Source of the DNA: an uncultured Eubacteriales bacterium
Lineage (GTDB): Bacteria > Bacillota > Clostridia > Oscillospirales > CAG-382
Direction of reading: 5' to 3'
DNA: 64,000 nt
Assembly: GCA_934444485.1 (NCBI GenBank)
Contig: CAKSCN010000001.1
Location: 1-64,000 of the forward strand
Part shown: positions 27,348 through 38,300 of the stretch, piece after piece
How the letters are laid out: every line of letters begins with the position of its first letter
Position numbering within the stretch: position 1 is the first letter of the stretch
Notes under the pieces: model-generated
Told to the model about the DNA's origin: nothing
The model's database searches: none
What the model saw: the letters and a program-made list of their open reading frames with translations, nothing else
Made by a program: the position numbers and the translations under genes

Positions 27348-27563
27348 TTAAAAGAGCGACGTTAACGTAAACCATATCGCCGGAACGGCCGCCGCAAGCC
27401 CGAGTACAAGGCAGATTATCGCCCCGGTCTTTTTCGTCCCCTCTCGTCCGCTCTTTACGAACATCACAACCGCCGCCGCTATAAGCGCTATCGAGGCAAT
27501 CACCGACGTCGCAAGGACGCATAAAAGCACAAGGTCAATAAGAAGTATCGATATAAAAGCCAT
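27348..27563 (-). CDS. Small membrane protein, two transmembrane segments
   Basis: 71 residues: MAFISILLIDLVLLCVLATS at the N terminus, a short basic KSGREGTKKTG loop, and a second hydrophobic segment. No family recognised. Start 27563 is chosen over an upstream in-frame ATG because a GGGGGGA site precedes it, and TTGCAA-17-TAGAAT (27595-27623) forms a promoter just upstream. It stands alone, convergent with the GH2 gene. Confidence 0.65.
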   Translation of the reverse strand: MAFISILLIDLVLLCVLATSVIASIALIAAAVVMFVKSGREGTKKTGAIICLVLGLAAAVPAIWFTLTSLF

Positions 27564-27594
27564 GTCAGTCCCCCCTTTTTTTGTTACCGCATTC

Positions 27595-27623
27595 ATTCTA
27601 CCACAAATCGGCCCGAATTGCAA
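27595..27623 (-). promoter_or_regulatory. Promoter of the small membrane protein gene
   Basis: On the minus strand TTGCAA (27618-27623) and TAGAAT (27595-27600) with a 17-bp spacer. Confidence 0.6.
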
Positions 27624-27764
27624 GCACTTTGACAAAATTCTCCGATATGCCGAAAAATTAACAAAAATATATTTAAATTACGACGATAGTATGATATCAT
27701 ATACGGTAGATAAATGTGGTGACGCATTTTTGAATCGAATCTAAAAGAACAGGAGATAATAAAA

Positions 27765-28349
27765 ATGGCAAAAATACTTGTAGAAACTTCCGCAAGACAC
27801 GTTCACCTTTCCCGTGAACACGTTGAAATCCTTTTCGGCAAGGGTCATGAGCTTACCTTTAAGAAGGCTCTTTCCCAGCCCGGTCAGTTCGCCTGCGAAG
27901 AAAGAGTTACCGTCGTCGGCGCAAAGAATGAGATAAAGAACGTCATCATTCTCGGACCCGAAAGAAAGGCAACTCAGGTTGAGGTTTCCCTCACCGACGC
28001 AAGAACTCTCGGCGTTACGGCTCCCGTAAGAGAGTCCGGAGACATCGCCGGAAGCGGTGCCTGTAAGATAGTCGGACCTTGCGGAGAGGTCGAGATAACC
28101 GAGGGCGTTATCGCCGCAAAGCGTCACATTCATCTCACTCCCGAGGCGGCTGCCGAGTTCGGCGTTGAGGACAAGCAGATTGTCTGCGTAAAGATCGATT
28201 CCGAGGGCAGAAAGACGATATTCGGCGACGTTGTCGTAAGAGTAAGCGACAAGTTCTCGCCTGCTATGCACATCGACACCGACGAGTCCAACGCCGCTTG
28301 CGCCGCTCCCGGTATGATGGGCGAAATTATCGTTAACTGCGGAAAGTAA
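27765..28349 (+). CDS. pduL: PduL-type phosphate acyltransferase
   Basis: Transfers an acyl group between CoA and phosphate (acetyl or propanoyl), giving acyl-phosphate for ATP formation or the reverse. 194 residues with the two zinc-binding His clusters of the family: ARHVHLSREH at about 9-18 and KRHIHLT at about 123-129. There is no N-terminal encapsulation peptide and no shell genes nearby, so it is likely a free cytosolic enzyme replacing Pta. AGGAG precedes the ATG. First of three closely spaced genes that probably form one operon ending at the terminator at 30146-30183. Confidence 0.92.
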   Translation: MAKILVETSARHVHLSREHVEILFGKGHELTFKKALSQPGQFACEERVTVVGAKNEIKNVIILGPERKATQVEVSLTDARTLGVTAPVRESGDIAGSGACKIVGPCGEVEITEGVIAAKRHIHLTPEAAAEFGVEDKQIVCVKIDSEGRKTIFGDVVVRVSDKFSPAMHIDTDESNAACAAPGMMGEIIVNCGK

Positions 28350-28397
28350 TCGCACCGATTTTCAGTTTGCAAACATTTATGTAAAGGAGAAATAAAA

Positions 28398-29093
28398 ATG
28401 GCAGTATTATCACATGAAGTAGAATCTATGTGCGTCGTAGCCAAGGGTCCTCATCACGGTCCCGCTCCCATTCCCGAAGAGGGCAAGTGGGTCAAGGCTT
28501 ACGAAATCAAGGACATTTCCGGTCTTTCCCACGGTATAGGCTGGTGCGCTCCTCAGCAGGGCACCTGCAAGCTCACCCTCAACGTAAAGAACGGTATCAT
28601 CGAGGAAGCTCTCGTTGAGACCTGCGGCTGCTCCGGTATGACTCACTCTGCGGCTATGGCAGGTGAAATCCTTCAGGGCAAGACAATTCTCGAAGCTCTC
28701 AACACAGACCTTGTTTGCGACGCAATCAACGTTGCAATGAGAGAGATCTTCAAGCAGCTCGTATACGGAAGAACACAGACCGCTTTCTCCGAGGGCGGAC
28801 TTCCCGTCGGCGCCTCCCTTGAGGACCTCGGCAAGGGACTTCGTTCTCAGGTCGGCACAATCTTCGCCACCAAGGAAAAGGGCGTAAGATACCTCGAAAT
28901 GGCAGAGGGCTACATTCTCGAAATGGGTCTTGACGCAGACAACGAGGTTATCGGCTACAAGTTCGTACACCTCGGCAAGATGATGGACGCAATAAAGAAG
29001 GGCGTTGACCCCAAGGAAGCTTACGAGTCCAACGTTAAGACTTACGGTCGTTACGACGAAGCAGTCAAGTATATCGACCCGAGAAAGCAGTAA
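28398..29093 (+). CDS. NifU/IscU-like iron-sulfur scaffold protein
   Basis: 231 residues. The core resembles the NifU N-terminal scaffold domain, with Cys residues in GWCAPQQGTC (about 49-58) and in ETCGCSGMTHSAAMAGEILQ (about 75-94), spaced as cluster ligands. A C-terminal extension (about 120-231) is not part of classical IscU. It sits between pduL and the GGGtGRT gene, an association I recall from other Clostridia; the client of this scaffold is unknown. AAAGGAG lies before the ATG. Codon choice is strongly biased, suggesting high expression. Confidence 0.85.
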   Translation: MAVLSHEVESMCVVAKGPHHGPAPIPEEGKWVKAYEIKDISGLSHGIGWCAPQQGTCKLTLNVKNGIIEEALVETCGCSGMTHSAAMAGEILQGKTILEALNTDLVCDAINVAMREIFKQLVYGRTQTAFSEGGLPVGASLEDLGKGLRSQVGTIFATKEKGVRYLEMAEGYILEMGLDADNEVIGYKFVHLGKMMDAIKKGVDPKEAYESNVKTYGRYDEAVKYIDPRKQ

Positions 29094-29112
29094 GAGTAAG
29101 GAGGTAGTATAA

Positions 29113-30120
29113 ATGTCTAACAACGTAGTATTTGAAGGAAAAGAAAGAAGAATGGCAGGCATTGAAAAGTGCCTTGCGGAATACGGCATTGCTGACCTCG
29201 AAGAAGCTCAGAAGATCTGTCTCGACAAGGGTATCAATGTTGACGAAATAGTAAAGGGCATTCAGCCCATCGCCTTCGACAACGCAAGCTGGGCGTACAC
29301 ACTCGGTGCGGCAGTTGCAATAAAGAAGGGCGTTAAGACCGCCGCAGACGCCGCAGAAGCTATCGGTATCGGACTTCAGGCATTCTGCATTCCCGGCTCT
29401 GTTGCACAGAACAGAAAGGTCGGCCTCGGTCACGGCAACCTTGCCGCAATGCTTCTCCGCGAAGAGACAAAGTGCTTCTGCTTCCTCGCAGGTCACGAGT
29501 CCTTTGCAGCCGCTGAAGGCGCTATCGGTATCGCAAGAACCGCAAACAAGGTAAGAAAAGAGCCGCTCAGAGTTATCCTCAACGGTCTCGGCAAGGACGC
29601 CGCATTCATCATCTCGAGAATCAACGGCTTCACCTATGTTCAGACCGACTACGACTTCTACAACGACGAGCTTAAGATTGTCAGGGAGAAGGCATACTCG
29701 AACGGCGACAAGGCAAAGGTAAAGTGCTACGGTGCGAACGACGTTCTCGAAGGCGTTGCAATCATGCGTCACGAGGGTGTCGACGTATCGATCACCGGCA
29801 ACTCCACCAACCCGACAAGATTCCAGCACCTCGTAGCCGGCACTTACAAGAAGTGGGCAAACGAGAACGGCAAGAAGTACTTCTCCGTTGCCTCCGGCGG
29901 CGGCACGGGCAGAACGCTTCATCCCGACAACATGGGCGCAGGTCCTGCTTCCTACGGTCTTACCGACTCCATGGGCAGAATGCACGGCGACGCTCAGTTC
30001 GCAGGTTCTTCTTCAGTTCCGGCGCACGTTGAGATGATGGGTCTTATCGGTATGGGCAACAACCCGATGGTAGGCGCAACGGTTGCTGTTGCTGTTGCGG
30101 TCGAGGAAGCTACCAAGTAA
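29113..30120 (+). CDS. GGGtGRT family protein
   Basis: 335 residues, recognised by SVASGGGTGRTLHPDNMGAG (about 258-277), which gives the family its name, and by Gly/Ala-rich segments such as GSVAQNRKVGLGHGNLAA. Its biochemical role is not known. It begins 20 bp after the Fe-S scaffold gene with AAGGAGG upstream, so the two are surely co-translated and probably work together, perhaps in maturing or holding a metal centre (inference). Confidence 0.88.
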   Translation: MSNNVVFEGKERRMAGIEKCLAEYGIADLEEAQKICLDKGINVDEIVKGIQPIAFDNASWAYTLGAAVAIKKGVKTAADAAEAIGIGLQAFCIPGSVAQNRKVGLGHGNLAAMLLREETKCFCFLAGHESFAAAEGAIGIARTANKVRKEPLRVILNGLGKDAAFIISRINGFTYVQTDYDFYNDELKIVREKAYSNGDKAKVKCYGANDVLEGVAIMRHEGVDVSITGNSTNPTRFQHLVAGTYKKWANENGKKYFSVASGGGTGRTLHPDNMGAGPASYGLTDSMGRMHGDAQFAGSSSVPAHVEMMGLIGMGNNPMVGATVAVAVAVEEATK

Positions 30121-30145
30121 TAAATCCTCTCCGATATTCAATATG

Positions 30146-30183
30146 AAACCCGACCTCCGAGGCTCTCCCTCGGGGGTTTTTTT
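30146..30183 (+). terminator. Terminator of the pduL operon
   Basis: AAACCC pairs with GGGTTT around an inner CCGAGG/CCTCGG hairpin, followed by a T-run. Confidence 0.85.
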
Positions 30184-30195
30184 AACAAAATGAGC

Positions 30196-30224
30196 TTGAC
30201 CGGGCGGAGAAATAAATATATAAT
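30196..30224 (+). promoter_or_regulatory. Promoter of the BspA-like gene
   Basis: TTGACC (30196-30201) and a perfect TATAAT (30219-30224) with a 17-bp spacer, about 45 bp before the start codon. Confidence 0.8.
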
Positions 30225-30268
30225 GATAACGGACTCTTTAATATTACATACTGTCGGAGGGCAAAAAC

Positions 30269-31920
30269 ATGAAAAAGACACTTAATTTTTGCATTACGGT
30301 CTTTGTGCTTGTCGCCGCATTTGCGTTTTCGGTGAGTGCTGCGGAGATTATTGACAGCGGCTTTTGCGGTGCCGATGGCTACGGTACCAACATCACTTGG
30401 ACGCTTGACAGCGAGGGAACGCTGACGCTTGAGGGAACCGGCGCTATGGGATATCACAGATTTATATGGGACAAGCGCCCCTGGTAAAAAGAATCGTTAT
30501 CTCAGACGGTATATCTCAGATCGAAAACTTTAATAATTTTGAAAACCTTGAGTATGTGAGCATTCCGGACAGCGTAGTTTATATAGAAGCCCATGCTTTT
30601 TCCGATTGTAAAAATCTGCGTTCCGTGACGCTTCCGAAAAATTTAACCTATATCGGCGATTACGCCTTTTGCAATTGCAGCAGTCTTACTGCTTTGCACT
30701 TTCCCGCAAGTCTTAGAACTCTGGGCAAATATGCTCTCAAGGGGTGCACCTCACTTGAGACTATTACGGTTGAAGACGGCAGCTACAAATTTTACAACGA
30801 CGAATACGGCGTGCTGTACAGCAAGAACAAAATGGAGCTTATTCAATACCCTGCGGCAAGTGCGTTTACAAGCTATGAAATTCCGAAAAGCGTAAGAAAA
30901 ATCTCGAGCTATGCCTTTTACGGCAGCAAAAACCTTGCTTCGATAACATTTAACGACGGTTTAAGGGAGATAAGAGAGTACGCCTTTAGCGGCTGCACCG
31001 GTCTTACTTCCGTAGTTTTGCCGGAAAGTGCCATGGAACTGTGGTCTGATACGTTTTCCCACTGTACAAGCCTCTCTTCCGTAACGCTGCCTTCAGAGCT
31101 GAATCAAATTAGCGGCTATATGTTTGCAGGCTGCACATCGCTTACATCCATTACAATTCCCGAAAGCGTAACGGTGATTGGAGATGGTGCCTTCAGCGGC
31201 TCCGGTCTCACATCAATCACACTGCCTGCCGGCTTAACAAAAATCCGTGGAGGAATAGTCTCAGGCTGCAAAAATCTGACCTCCGTAACCATTCCTCCGA
31301 ATGTAACCGACATAGGAATGAACGCTTTTGTGCGTTGCAGCAATCTTACATCTATAGTAATACCCAAAAGCATTCGTCACATCACTCATCCGATATTTAT
31401 GGATACTCCTCTTTTGAATGTGTACTTTGGCGGCACGGAAGCCGATTGGAAAGCACTGGAGTTGGACGAAGAATGCAGAACACCGTTTTCCTCGCCGGTA
31501 ATACACTATTCGACGTATACTACCATACCCATTATGTCCGTCCGCTCCACCGACATCCGCTCCTACATATTCGGCAGCGAGATAGAGTCGTACAACGTCA
31601 ACGGCTCGACGTGCATAGTTGCCGAGGATCTAATGAATTACGGCTTCACCGTTGAGTGGGACGGCAGGGCAAGATTACTATTTATAACTCATCCCTCGGA
31701 CGACTTCACTCAGGCTGAAAAGAAGAATTTCGGTGCGAAGAGCGGCAATATCGGCGAAAAGCTGACGGAGACCGTGCCGACGGATATCGTCACCTACGTG
31801 AACGGAAGAGAAGTACCGTCGTACAACATTGACGGCAGAACCGTTATCTACATCGATTCTCTCAGCGTCTTCGGAAATATCTCATGGGACGGCGGCGCAA
31901 GAACCATATCGCTCGGCTGA
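30269..31920 (+). pseudogene. BspA-like leucine-rich repeat surface protein with internal frameshift
   Basis: Two overlapping frames make one protein. The first (from ATG 30269, GGAGG upstream) has a signal peptide and the BspA opening WTLDSEGTLTLEGTGAM, then hits TAA at about 30485. The rest continues in the -1 frame with VKRIVISDGISQIENF and about ten LRR_5 repeats (roughly 30510-31440). It ends in two copies of a copper-amine-oxidase-N/stalk-like unit (31540-31917; SYIFGSEIESYNVNGS, TYVNGREVPSYNIDGR). One lost base near CCCCTGGTAAAAAG explains the break; a sequencing or assembly error is equally possible. If intact it would be wall-associated and exposed. Confidence 0.75.
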
Positions 31921-32385
31921 CCTCAGACTGCTCTCTCCCGCCTTAACAAAAAAAGAACCGCTCCCTTCCTCTCGGTTGGGGGCGGATTTCCGTTTGCCGA
32001 CGCATTCAAAACACCGTCATATATTTGCGTGAATATGGTACACCGTTTTTGTCTCTGCGTCGGCGTAGTACATGTCATAAAGGATTTCTCGCCGAAAGCA
32101 TATCCCCCCCTCCTCCGTGCGGTATCGTTCAAACCCGGTATACCTTAAAATTGCGGCTGTCAATCTCTTTTTGCATAAGGTTCGGTGGTGGAAAACAATG
32201 TCACGGCAGTTAGTCGGACGGCGCATAAAGAGAACAGCACACCTCGGTCTTTGAGATGTGCTGTATTTTTATCATCCGCAGTGTCTGTTTAAAAGTGTCG
32301 GCAGTGTCAATCACGCACAATCACAACGAATGCGGCGTCGCATCCGCTTCCGGCAGATTTCTTTGCGGATATGAAGCTTCTCGAC
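31921..32385. other. Intergenic region between the BspA-like gene and the giant protease gene
   Basis: Holds no convincing gene. Short minus-strand frames (31923-32132 and 32017-32226) lack conserved motifs. The clear element is a terminator at 32234-32270. The 115 bp next to the giant gene hold nothing I recognise. Confidence 0.5.
32234..32270. terminator. Probable bidirectional terminator
   Basis: ACAGCACA pairs with TGTGCTGT, extended by CTC/GAG, and is followed by ATTTTT on the plus strand. On the minus strand the stem is followed by a weaker TCTCTTT tract. It could serve both convergent genes. Confidence 0.75.
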
Positions 32386-35300
32386 TCACTCGTTCTTATC
32401 TACGACAGCCGACACACTGCTGCAAAGAGGAGCAAGATTTGTTTTGTCCCAGATAAACAGACAAACTTTCTTTTCCGTTTCCGTCGAAATTCCGTCAAGT
32501 TCAATTTCGGCACTTCCATCGGTAAAGGTTATCGGAAAGACTTTTACTATACGGTTGCCTGAATTGTAAACCGCAATGTAAGCGTTGCAATTTTCCGAAA
32601 CATTCTCAACGCAAGCGGTTACGACAATTTTACCGTTGACAATTGCCGCTTCAAAGCTTGTAACGGATACAAAAGAGGATTCCGCTACTTTTGCTTCGAC
32701 AAGTTCTCCGCATTTTGTGCAGTATCTTCCGATAAGCTGTATCTGCGTTGAGGAGGGAATTTGCTCCCAATTATCGTCAAGCTCGTGCAGACATCCTGTA
32801 CCCTGCACCGTTGCCTGCTTTGAGGATTCATGCTCATCAGCCGTTTGAATGTGTCGGCAAACACTGCATTCATAGTAGTATATGTTATCCCCCTCGTATC
32901 CGAAGAACATATTGAGAAGCTTTTCAATCAGCACTCTCAACCAATGCTTCGGTACAGTTCTTTTACGGTAATTATGCGGCAGTTTCTCCGTGGTCTCGGT
33001 CGTTTCATCTCCGCATTCGGAACAGCTGTATACAACTTCTCCGGCAGATGTGCAGGTTGACTCTTTTGAGGAAACCACCTCATAAGTGTGCCCTTTTGCC
33101 GGAACATTGGTAGCTTCGATGTATCCGCAAACAAGGCAGGCACGTTCGGCGGTTCCGGTTGCCGTGCAGGACGCTTCGTTTACAGTACTCCATTCTCCGA
33201 AAGTATGTTCAAGCTTTTTAGTTTCGTTGGTACGGAATTCCTCTGCGCAGGTTTCGCAGATGTAAACGTCATAACCGTTTTCCGAACACGTCGAAGGAAC
33301 GTTTCTCACAAATTCACCTCTTGTGTGTCCGAATGCCGGCAAAATTATACTTACCACCGTTTCTCCGCAATCTGCGCAAACAGAGACCTTGCTTCCGTCT
33401 GCAGTGCAGGTGGCGGGAACAACCTCGCTGTCCTCCAAACGGTGCTTCTCATATACCGCTTGCGCACAGAAATCCGCTTGTGCCGTCGCCGGAAGAAAAT
33501 CGGCGTAGCCGTCGCCGTCAATGTCCCAGCCGACAAACACATACGTAAAATCGCCGTCCGTGCGATTGGTCATATAAGGCTGACGAATAACCTCGGAGTT
33601 CGTGTAAGCACGCCAATCGAGAATATTCCCGTCAAAATCACGGAATTCGGCAAAGAACCATTCTCCTCCGTAATACACCTTGTTTCCGTTGCTCCAACCG
33701 GGGAAACGCATGTCCCAATCAAGCTCTTTCTTTTCACGCTCAACAAAAATCCTGCCGTCAGTCAATCTGCCGAACTCATATTTTCCTTTTACGTTATAAT
33801 TCTTGAAGAGAACAATATTTTTCAGCGTTTCCGGCCAAGAACCGAATACCGGGAGCGTGCTGCCCAAGGTAAGCATTTCAAGGTTTGTGTACTTGTCAAA
33901 ATCTGTGAAGGTATTGAGATTGTCATCCGCCAGTGCCTTTAACGTTTTATAGGTTTTGCTGTACGCCGTTTGTGCAAGACCGCCCTCAAACGGGGGTGCA
34001 TAGCGGAGTCCTTCTTTTGCGGTTATCAGCCAACCGTCCTGGATAAGCAAGCCGTTTTTGTAATTGCCGTCGTTTCTCTCATATGGTGTATCGTATACTA
34101 TGCATGCGTCGCTGGCAGTATTTACGTTATCGTATCCCTCTATGCGTTCAATCGTTCCGTCGAGTGTCAGCTTCTCCAAACCTGTGTAAACGAACGATGC
34201 AGCTCCGACGACCGTATCTTTTCCTCTGATATAAGCCTCTGTCAACGCACGCGAGAAAGCGAATGCTCTGTATCCGACAAGACCTACATCGTAAAGCTTT
34301 GCTGTCCTCAGACTTCGGCAGGACGAAAATGCTTCTCTGCCGACAGAAACTCCGTGTATCTCAACCGTTTCAAAGTTTCCTCCGTAAAAGGCTTTTTCGT
34401 CGATAACAATATTTCCGTCGGGAATTATGAGATTCTTAACTCCGCTGAATTTTCTGAACGTATACTGCTCTCCGTCAAAATTTTCGGGGAGCGTTACCGT
34501 GTCCTCACTTCCGAGATAGCTCAAAAGCATATGCTTACCGTCGCCGTAATTTGCAAACAGGAAGTCCCCTTTTTCTACGCACTTGAAGCTTTCATATCCG
34601 GTCTTGCAGTCGGTTGTTCCGTCCGCATTTATAACGGCGAAGGCATTCTTTGCAAGTCCTTTTTCCAAGGTTATCGGAACGTTGCTTCGATTTACAATCA
34701 ACGCTATGCGTTCCAATGAATCATAGGTGTACCCATCCGGAACCTTAATCGAAGTTATGTTTTCTCCGACAGTGATATGTGTAATATTCTCGCATCCTGT
34801 AAGTTCTCTGACATCAATCGATGTCATTTTTTCGGGAAGAGTAAGAACCGCAAGATTGCTGAGTCCGTTAAGTCCTCCGTTCAGTTCCGTGATGCCGCTT
34901 CCTTTTTCAAACGAAAGCTTTCGGATAGACGAATTTCCGCTGAGGTGCCGTATGTCGGTTACAGTGTTCGGAATGCATACATCAACGGCTTCTGTCGTTA
35001 CCAAAATAACCGATGTAACGTCCTTGTCATACAGTATACCGTCAAGCAATACGAAGTTTTTGTTGTTCTCCGACAGAATAATCCTTTTCAGCTCTCCGCA
35101 TCCGTTGAAAGCGGTGGGATCGATGCTCTCGAGACTATCTGAAATTTCGAAGGTTTCAATTCCCGTACAGTCTTTAAAAGTGTTTGCGCCGATCGAAACA
35201 AGCGTCGGTGAGCACTTTATTTCCTTTATGCTCTTGATTCCGGAAAGACCGGCAGACTGATCTATAGCGGTTTGGTCAACGCCCACGGTCGGATCATCGC

Positions 35301-38300
35301 CGAGGAAGTGCATATTCTCGACAACCATCGGTTCGGTATAGGTGCTTTTGTTGGAATTTTTGATCTGCGACCATTGCTGCATTGTGCCGTTGTAATAGAG
35401 ATCCTTAACGGTCAGTTTTCTTGAATCGTATTGATATGTCAAGGGGAAAGAGGTCAACGTAGACGGAAGATAGAGAGTTTCAAGATACTCGCTTGTGTAA
35501 AGTTGCGTGAAAGCGTCATAGCCTACCGTTTCAACGCCCTCCTCAAGGCGAACGTTTTTCAAGGAATGGCACTCCTTGAATGCCACATCCCCGATAGATT
35601 TCACCCATGAGGGAATCGTGACGCTTGTCAATCCGGTCCACATAAATGTTTGACCGTTAATTTTCGTAACGCCTTTCGGAATATTGATTGATTTGATGCC
35701 GGTACCCATGAATGCGGTGCCGCCGATTTCTGTCACACTCTCGGGCAATTCAATACTGCTTATACCGCTTCCGAAGAAAGTACTTCCTCCGATAGTTGTC
35801 AAATTCGGCGGCAAATTGACTTCCTTTAAGCTTAGACAGTCACGGAACGTCGAGTTTCCTATTTTTGTTAAATTATCCGGTAAAACAGCTTTTGTGAGAG
35901 ATTTGCATTCATAAAAAGCCCCAGACTCATTCAACTGTAAAGAATGACATTCCGAAAGATCTGCCTCCGTAAGTCCAGAATACATAAATGCTTCAGATCC
36001 TATGTATTGGAGACTTTCGGGGAAACGGAAGTTCTCGAGCGACGGGGTCCAGAAAAATGCCCTCTTTCCTATTCTTTCAAGGTTGTTTGCACCTGACACT
36101 TCCGTAAGAAGTTTGCAGTCATTAAATGCGTGTTCCTCAATTACCGTAACACTGTCCGGAAGATTTACAGTTTTCAATGCAGGACAGTTAATAAACGCCT
36201 GCTCGGAAATATTCGTCATGACAGCTCCCTCCTCAAAGGAAACTGTTGTAAGCGAAGGATGAGCTGCGAGGACAGAGCCAAAGCTCGTTAATGTAGCCGG
36301 GACAACGTAATCCGTCACATCGGGAGAAAGCCAAATGAGCTGAGTTTTGTCCTTGTTGTAGAGTGCGCCGTTTTCAAATATAAACGACTCATTTTCGGGA
36401 GCCAACCGCACATTGCGAAGTGATGGACAGTTGCCGAATGCATTAAAACCTATTTCTGTTACGGAGGCGGGAATATTTATTTCTTCCAAAGATGTGCAGT
36501 CTCTGAACGCCTCTGCGCCTATTTCCTCAACCGTATCGGGAAGCGTAATGCTCTTGAGATTATAATTATCTCTAAAGGCTTCTCTGCCAATTACCGTAAC
36601 CTTGCTTCCAAAGGTAATGCTTTCCAAATTTTCTCGATGCCAGAAAGCGACGTCACTGATTACCGTCAGATTTTCAGGTAAAATTACATTTTTGGAAATT
36701 CTTCCGATTTGATTTGAAAGTGTGTAGCTGTGTCCCTCGATTTCTTCCGGAAGAGTAACGGTATCTTCATTGCCCACATAATCGGCAAACATATATGTTG
36801 TATTTCCTTTACTGTCAGTCTTCTTGAAGAATCGGAGTTTGTCCTCGGTAACAAATGTGTCCCAATCTCCGTGATTACTCGGATTTCTGTAGTGACCGTT
36901 TCCGTCGGCATCTATCCACACATAGGAACGTCCCGTCCAATCGAGTGAGCTGTTGTTTTCGACGTAATCGGCATAGGGGAAACCTTCATTGCTTTTCAGT
37001 GTGGAGGGTATCTTCATGTAGTCAAGTGTATTATCTGAAAATACATCGCCAGCGACGGTTTCAACGCCCTCTTCAAGAATTATTCTTTTAAGGTTGGTGC
37101 ATTTATAGAAAGCCATTTTTCCGATGTTAGTGTTTTTCGCAGTGATGGTTACCGACCTGAGAGGCAAGTAATCTCTTAAGAAATTTTCTCTGATTTCCGA
37201 ATATGTCTCGGGGATGACAAGATCCGTCAGCAATTCTCCGTTAATATACACTTTTTCAGGCTTACTGGAAGAATATGACTGCGGTATTCCTATATAAGTA
37301 AACAATGCAGAGATATCGTCGAGATACAGTTCTTTTGACCGTTTACACAATTCGGAAGCTCCGCTTTCTATATTGCTGTGTAAATAAAGCTTGTCTACAC
37401 TTCCGGCTCCGAGTATATCATTGAGTTCCGTAACTTTTTTCGGAATAACAAATGTACCAAGTTGGCAGTATCCAAAAGCATACTTTCCTATAGTTTCCAC
37501 CGAGTCTGGCAGATTGACGGTTGTGAGATTTTTACAGTTGTACAGCATATATTCCGGAATTGAAGTGACCCCCTCCGCAAAGGTTACTGCTTTGAGGCTT
37601 GTGCATCCGGCGAGAGAATTTATATAGTTGCTCGAGGAAAGGTTCGCCTCTGTCAGCAGTTCGCCGCCTATATACAGGTTATATTCCTTAAAGTAACTGT
37701 GGTGATTTCCGTAGCTTGAAAGTTTCACCTTTTGCAGCCAATCTTCAAGCTTGCCGTCATAATAAATATCTGTTGTAATTTGCTTTTCGGAAAGATCGCT
37801 GAATTCAATGTTAAGCCCTACGATATTTTTTGAAAGATGCAGTTCTTTCAGATACGGAAGTTTGCTTGAAAATGCGTATCTTTCGAGTTGTGTAATCTCG
37901 TCGGAAAGATAGAGCTTCCCCGAAACTCCACACGGAACGCCATGATCCGAACCTAAGAAAGCATGGTGCATTCTGGTACATATTTTACCATCCGGAGTCT
38001 TCAACAAGATTGCATTATCAAAGGAATATCTTGCGGGACAATCCATAAAGGCGTAGCTGTAAACAGTATCCACTGTATTCGGAAGATCGATGCTTTCAAT
38101 GCTTTTGCACTGATAGAATGCGCCGGTGCGGACATTTGTTATATCTCCCGTTATGCTCACACGTTTCAGGCTTTCGGGTATGTAGGTTGCATTTGCCGTA
38201 TACCTTCCGGCACCGAACAGCCAGCCGAACCATGTGTAATCGGAGTCTTCAAACGACGCTCCGATAAACGGAACGGAAATATCCTCAATCTCCGAGCATT

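Noticed and set aside
30466..30500. Programmed -1 ribosomal frameshift in the BspA-like gene
   Set aside because: The stop codon comes before the A-run and no proper slippery heptamer with a downstream stem is visible; mutation or sequencing error is simpler.
32017..32226. Minus-strand frame ending YDMYYADAETKTVYHIHANI
   Set aside because: The tail looks protein-like, but there is no good start site or recognised family, and a transcription terminator overlaps its start.
32800..33500. CxxCG modules of the giant protein as DNA-binding zinc fingers
   Set aside because: They occur in a secreted protein and match a repeat module common in surface proteins of Firmicutes, not a nuclear-type zinc finger.
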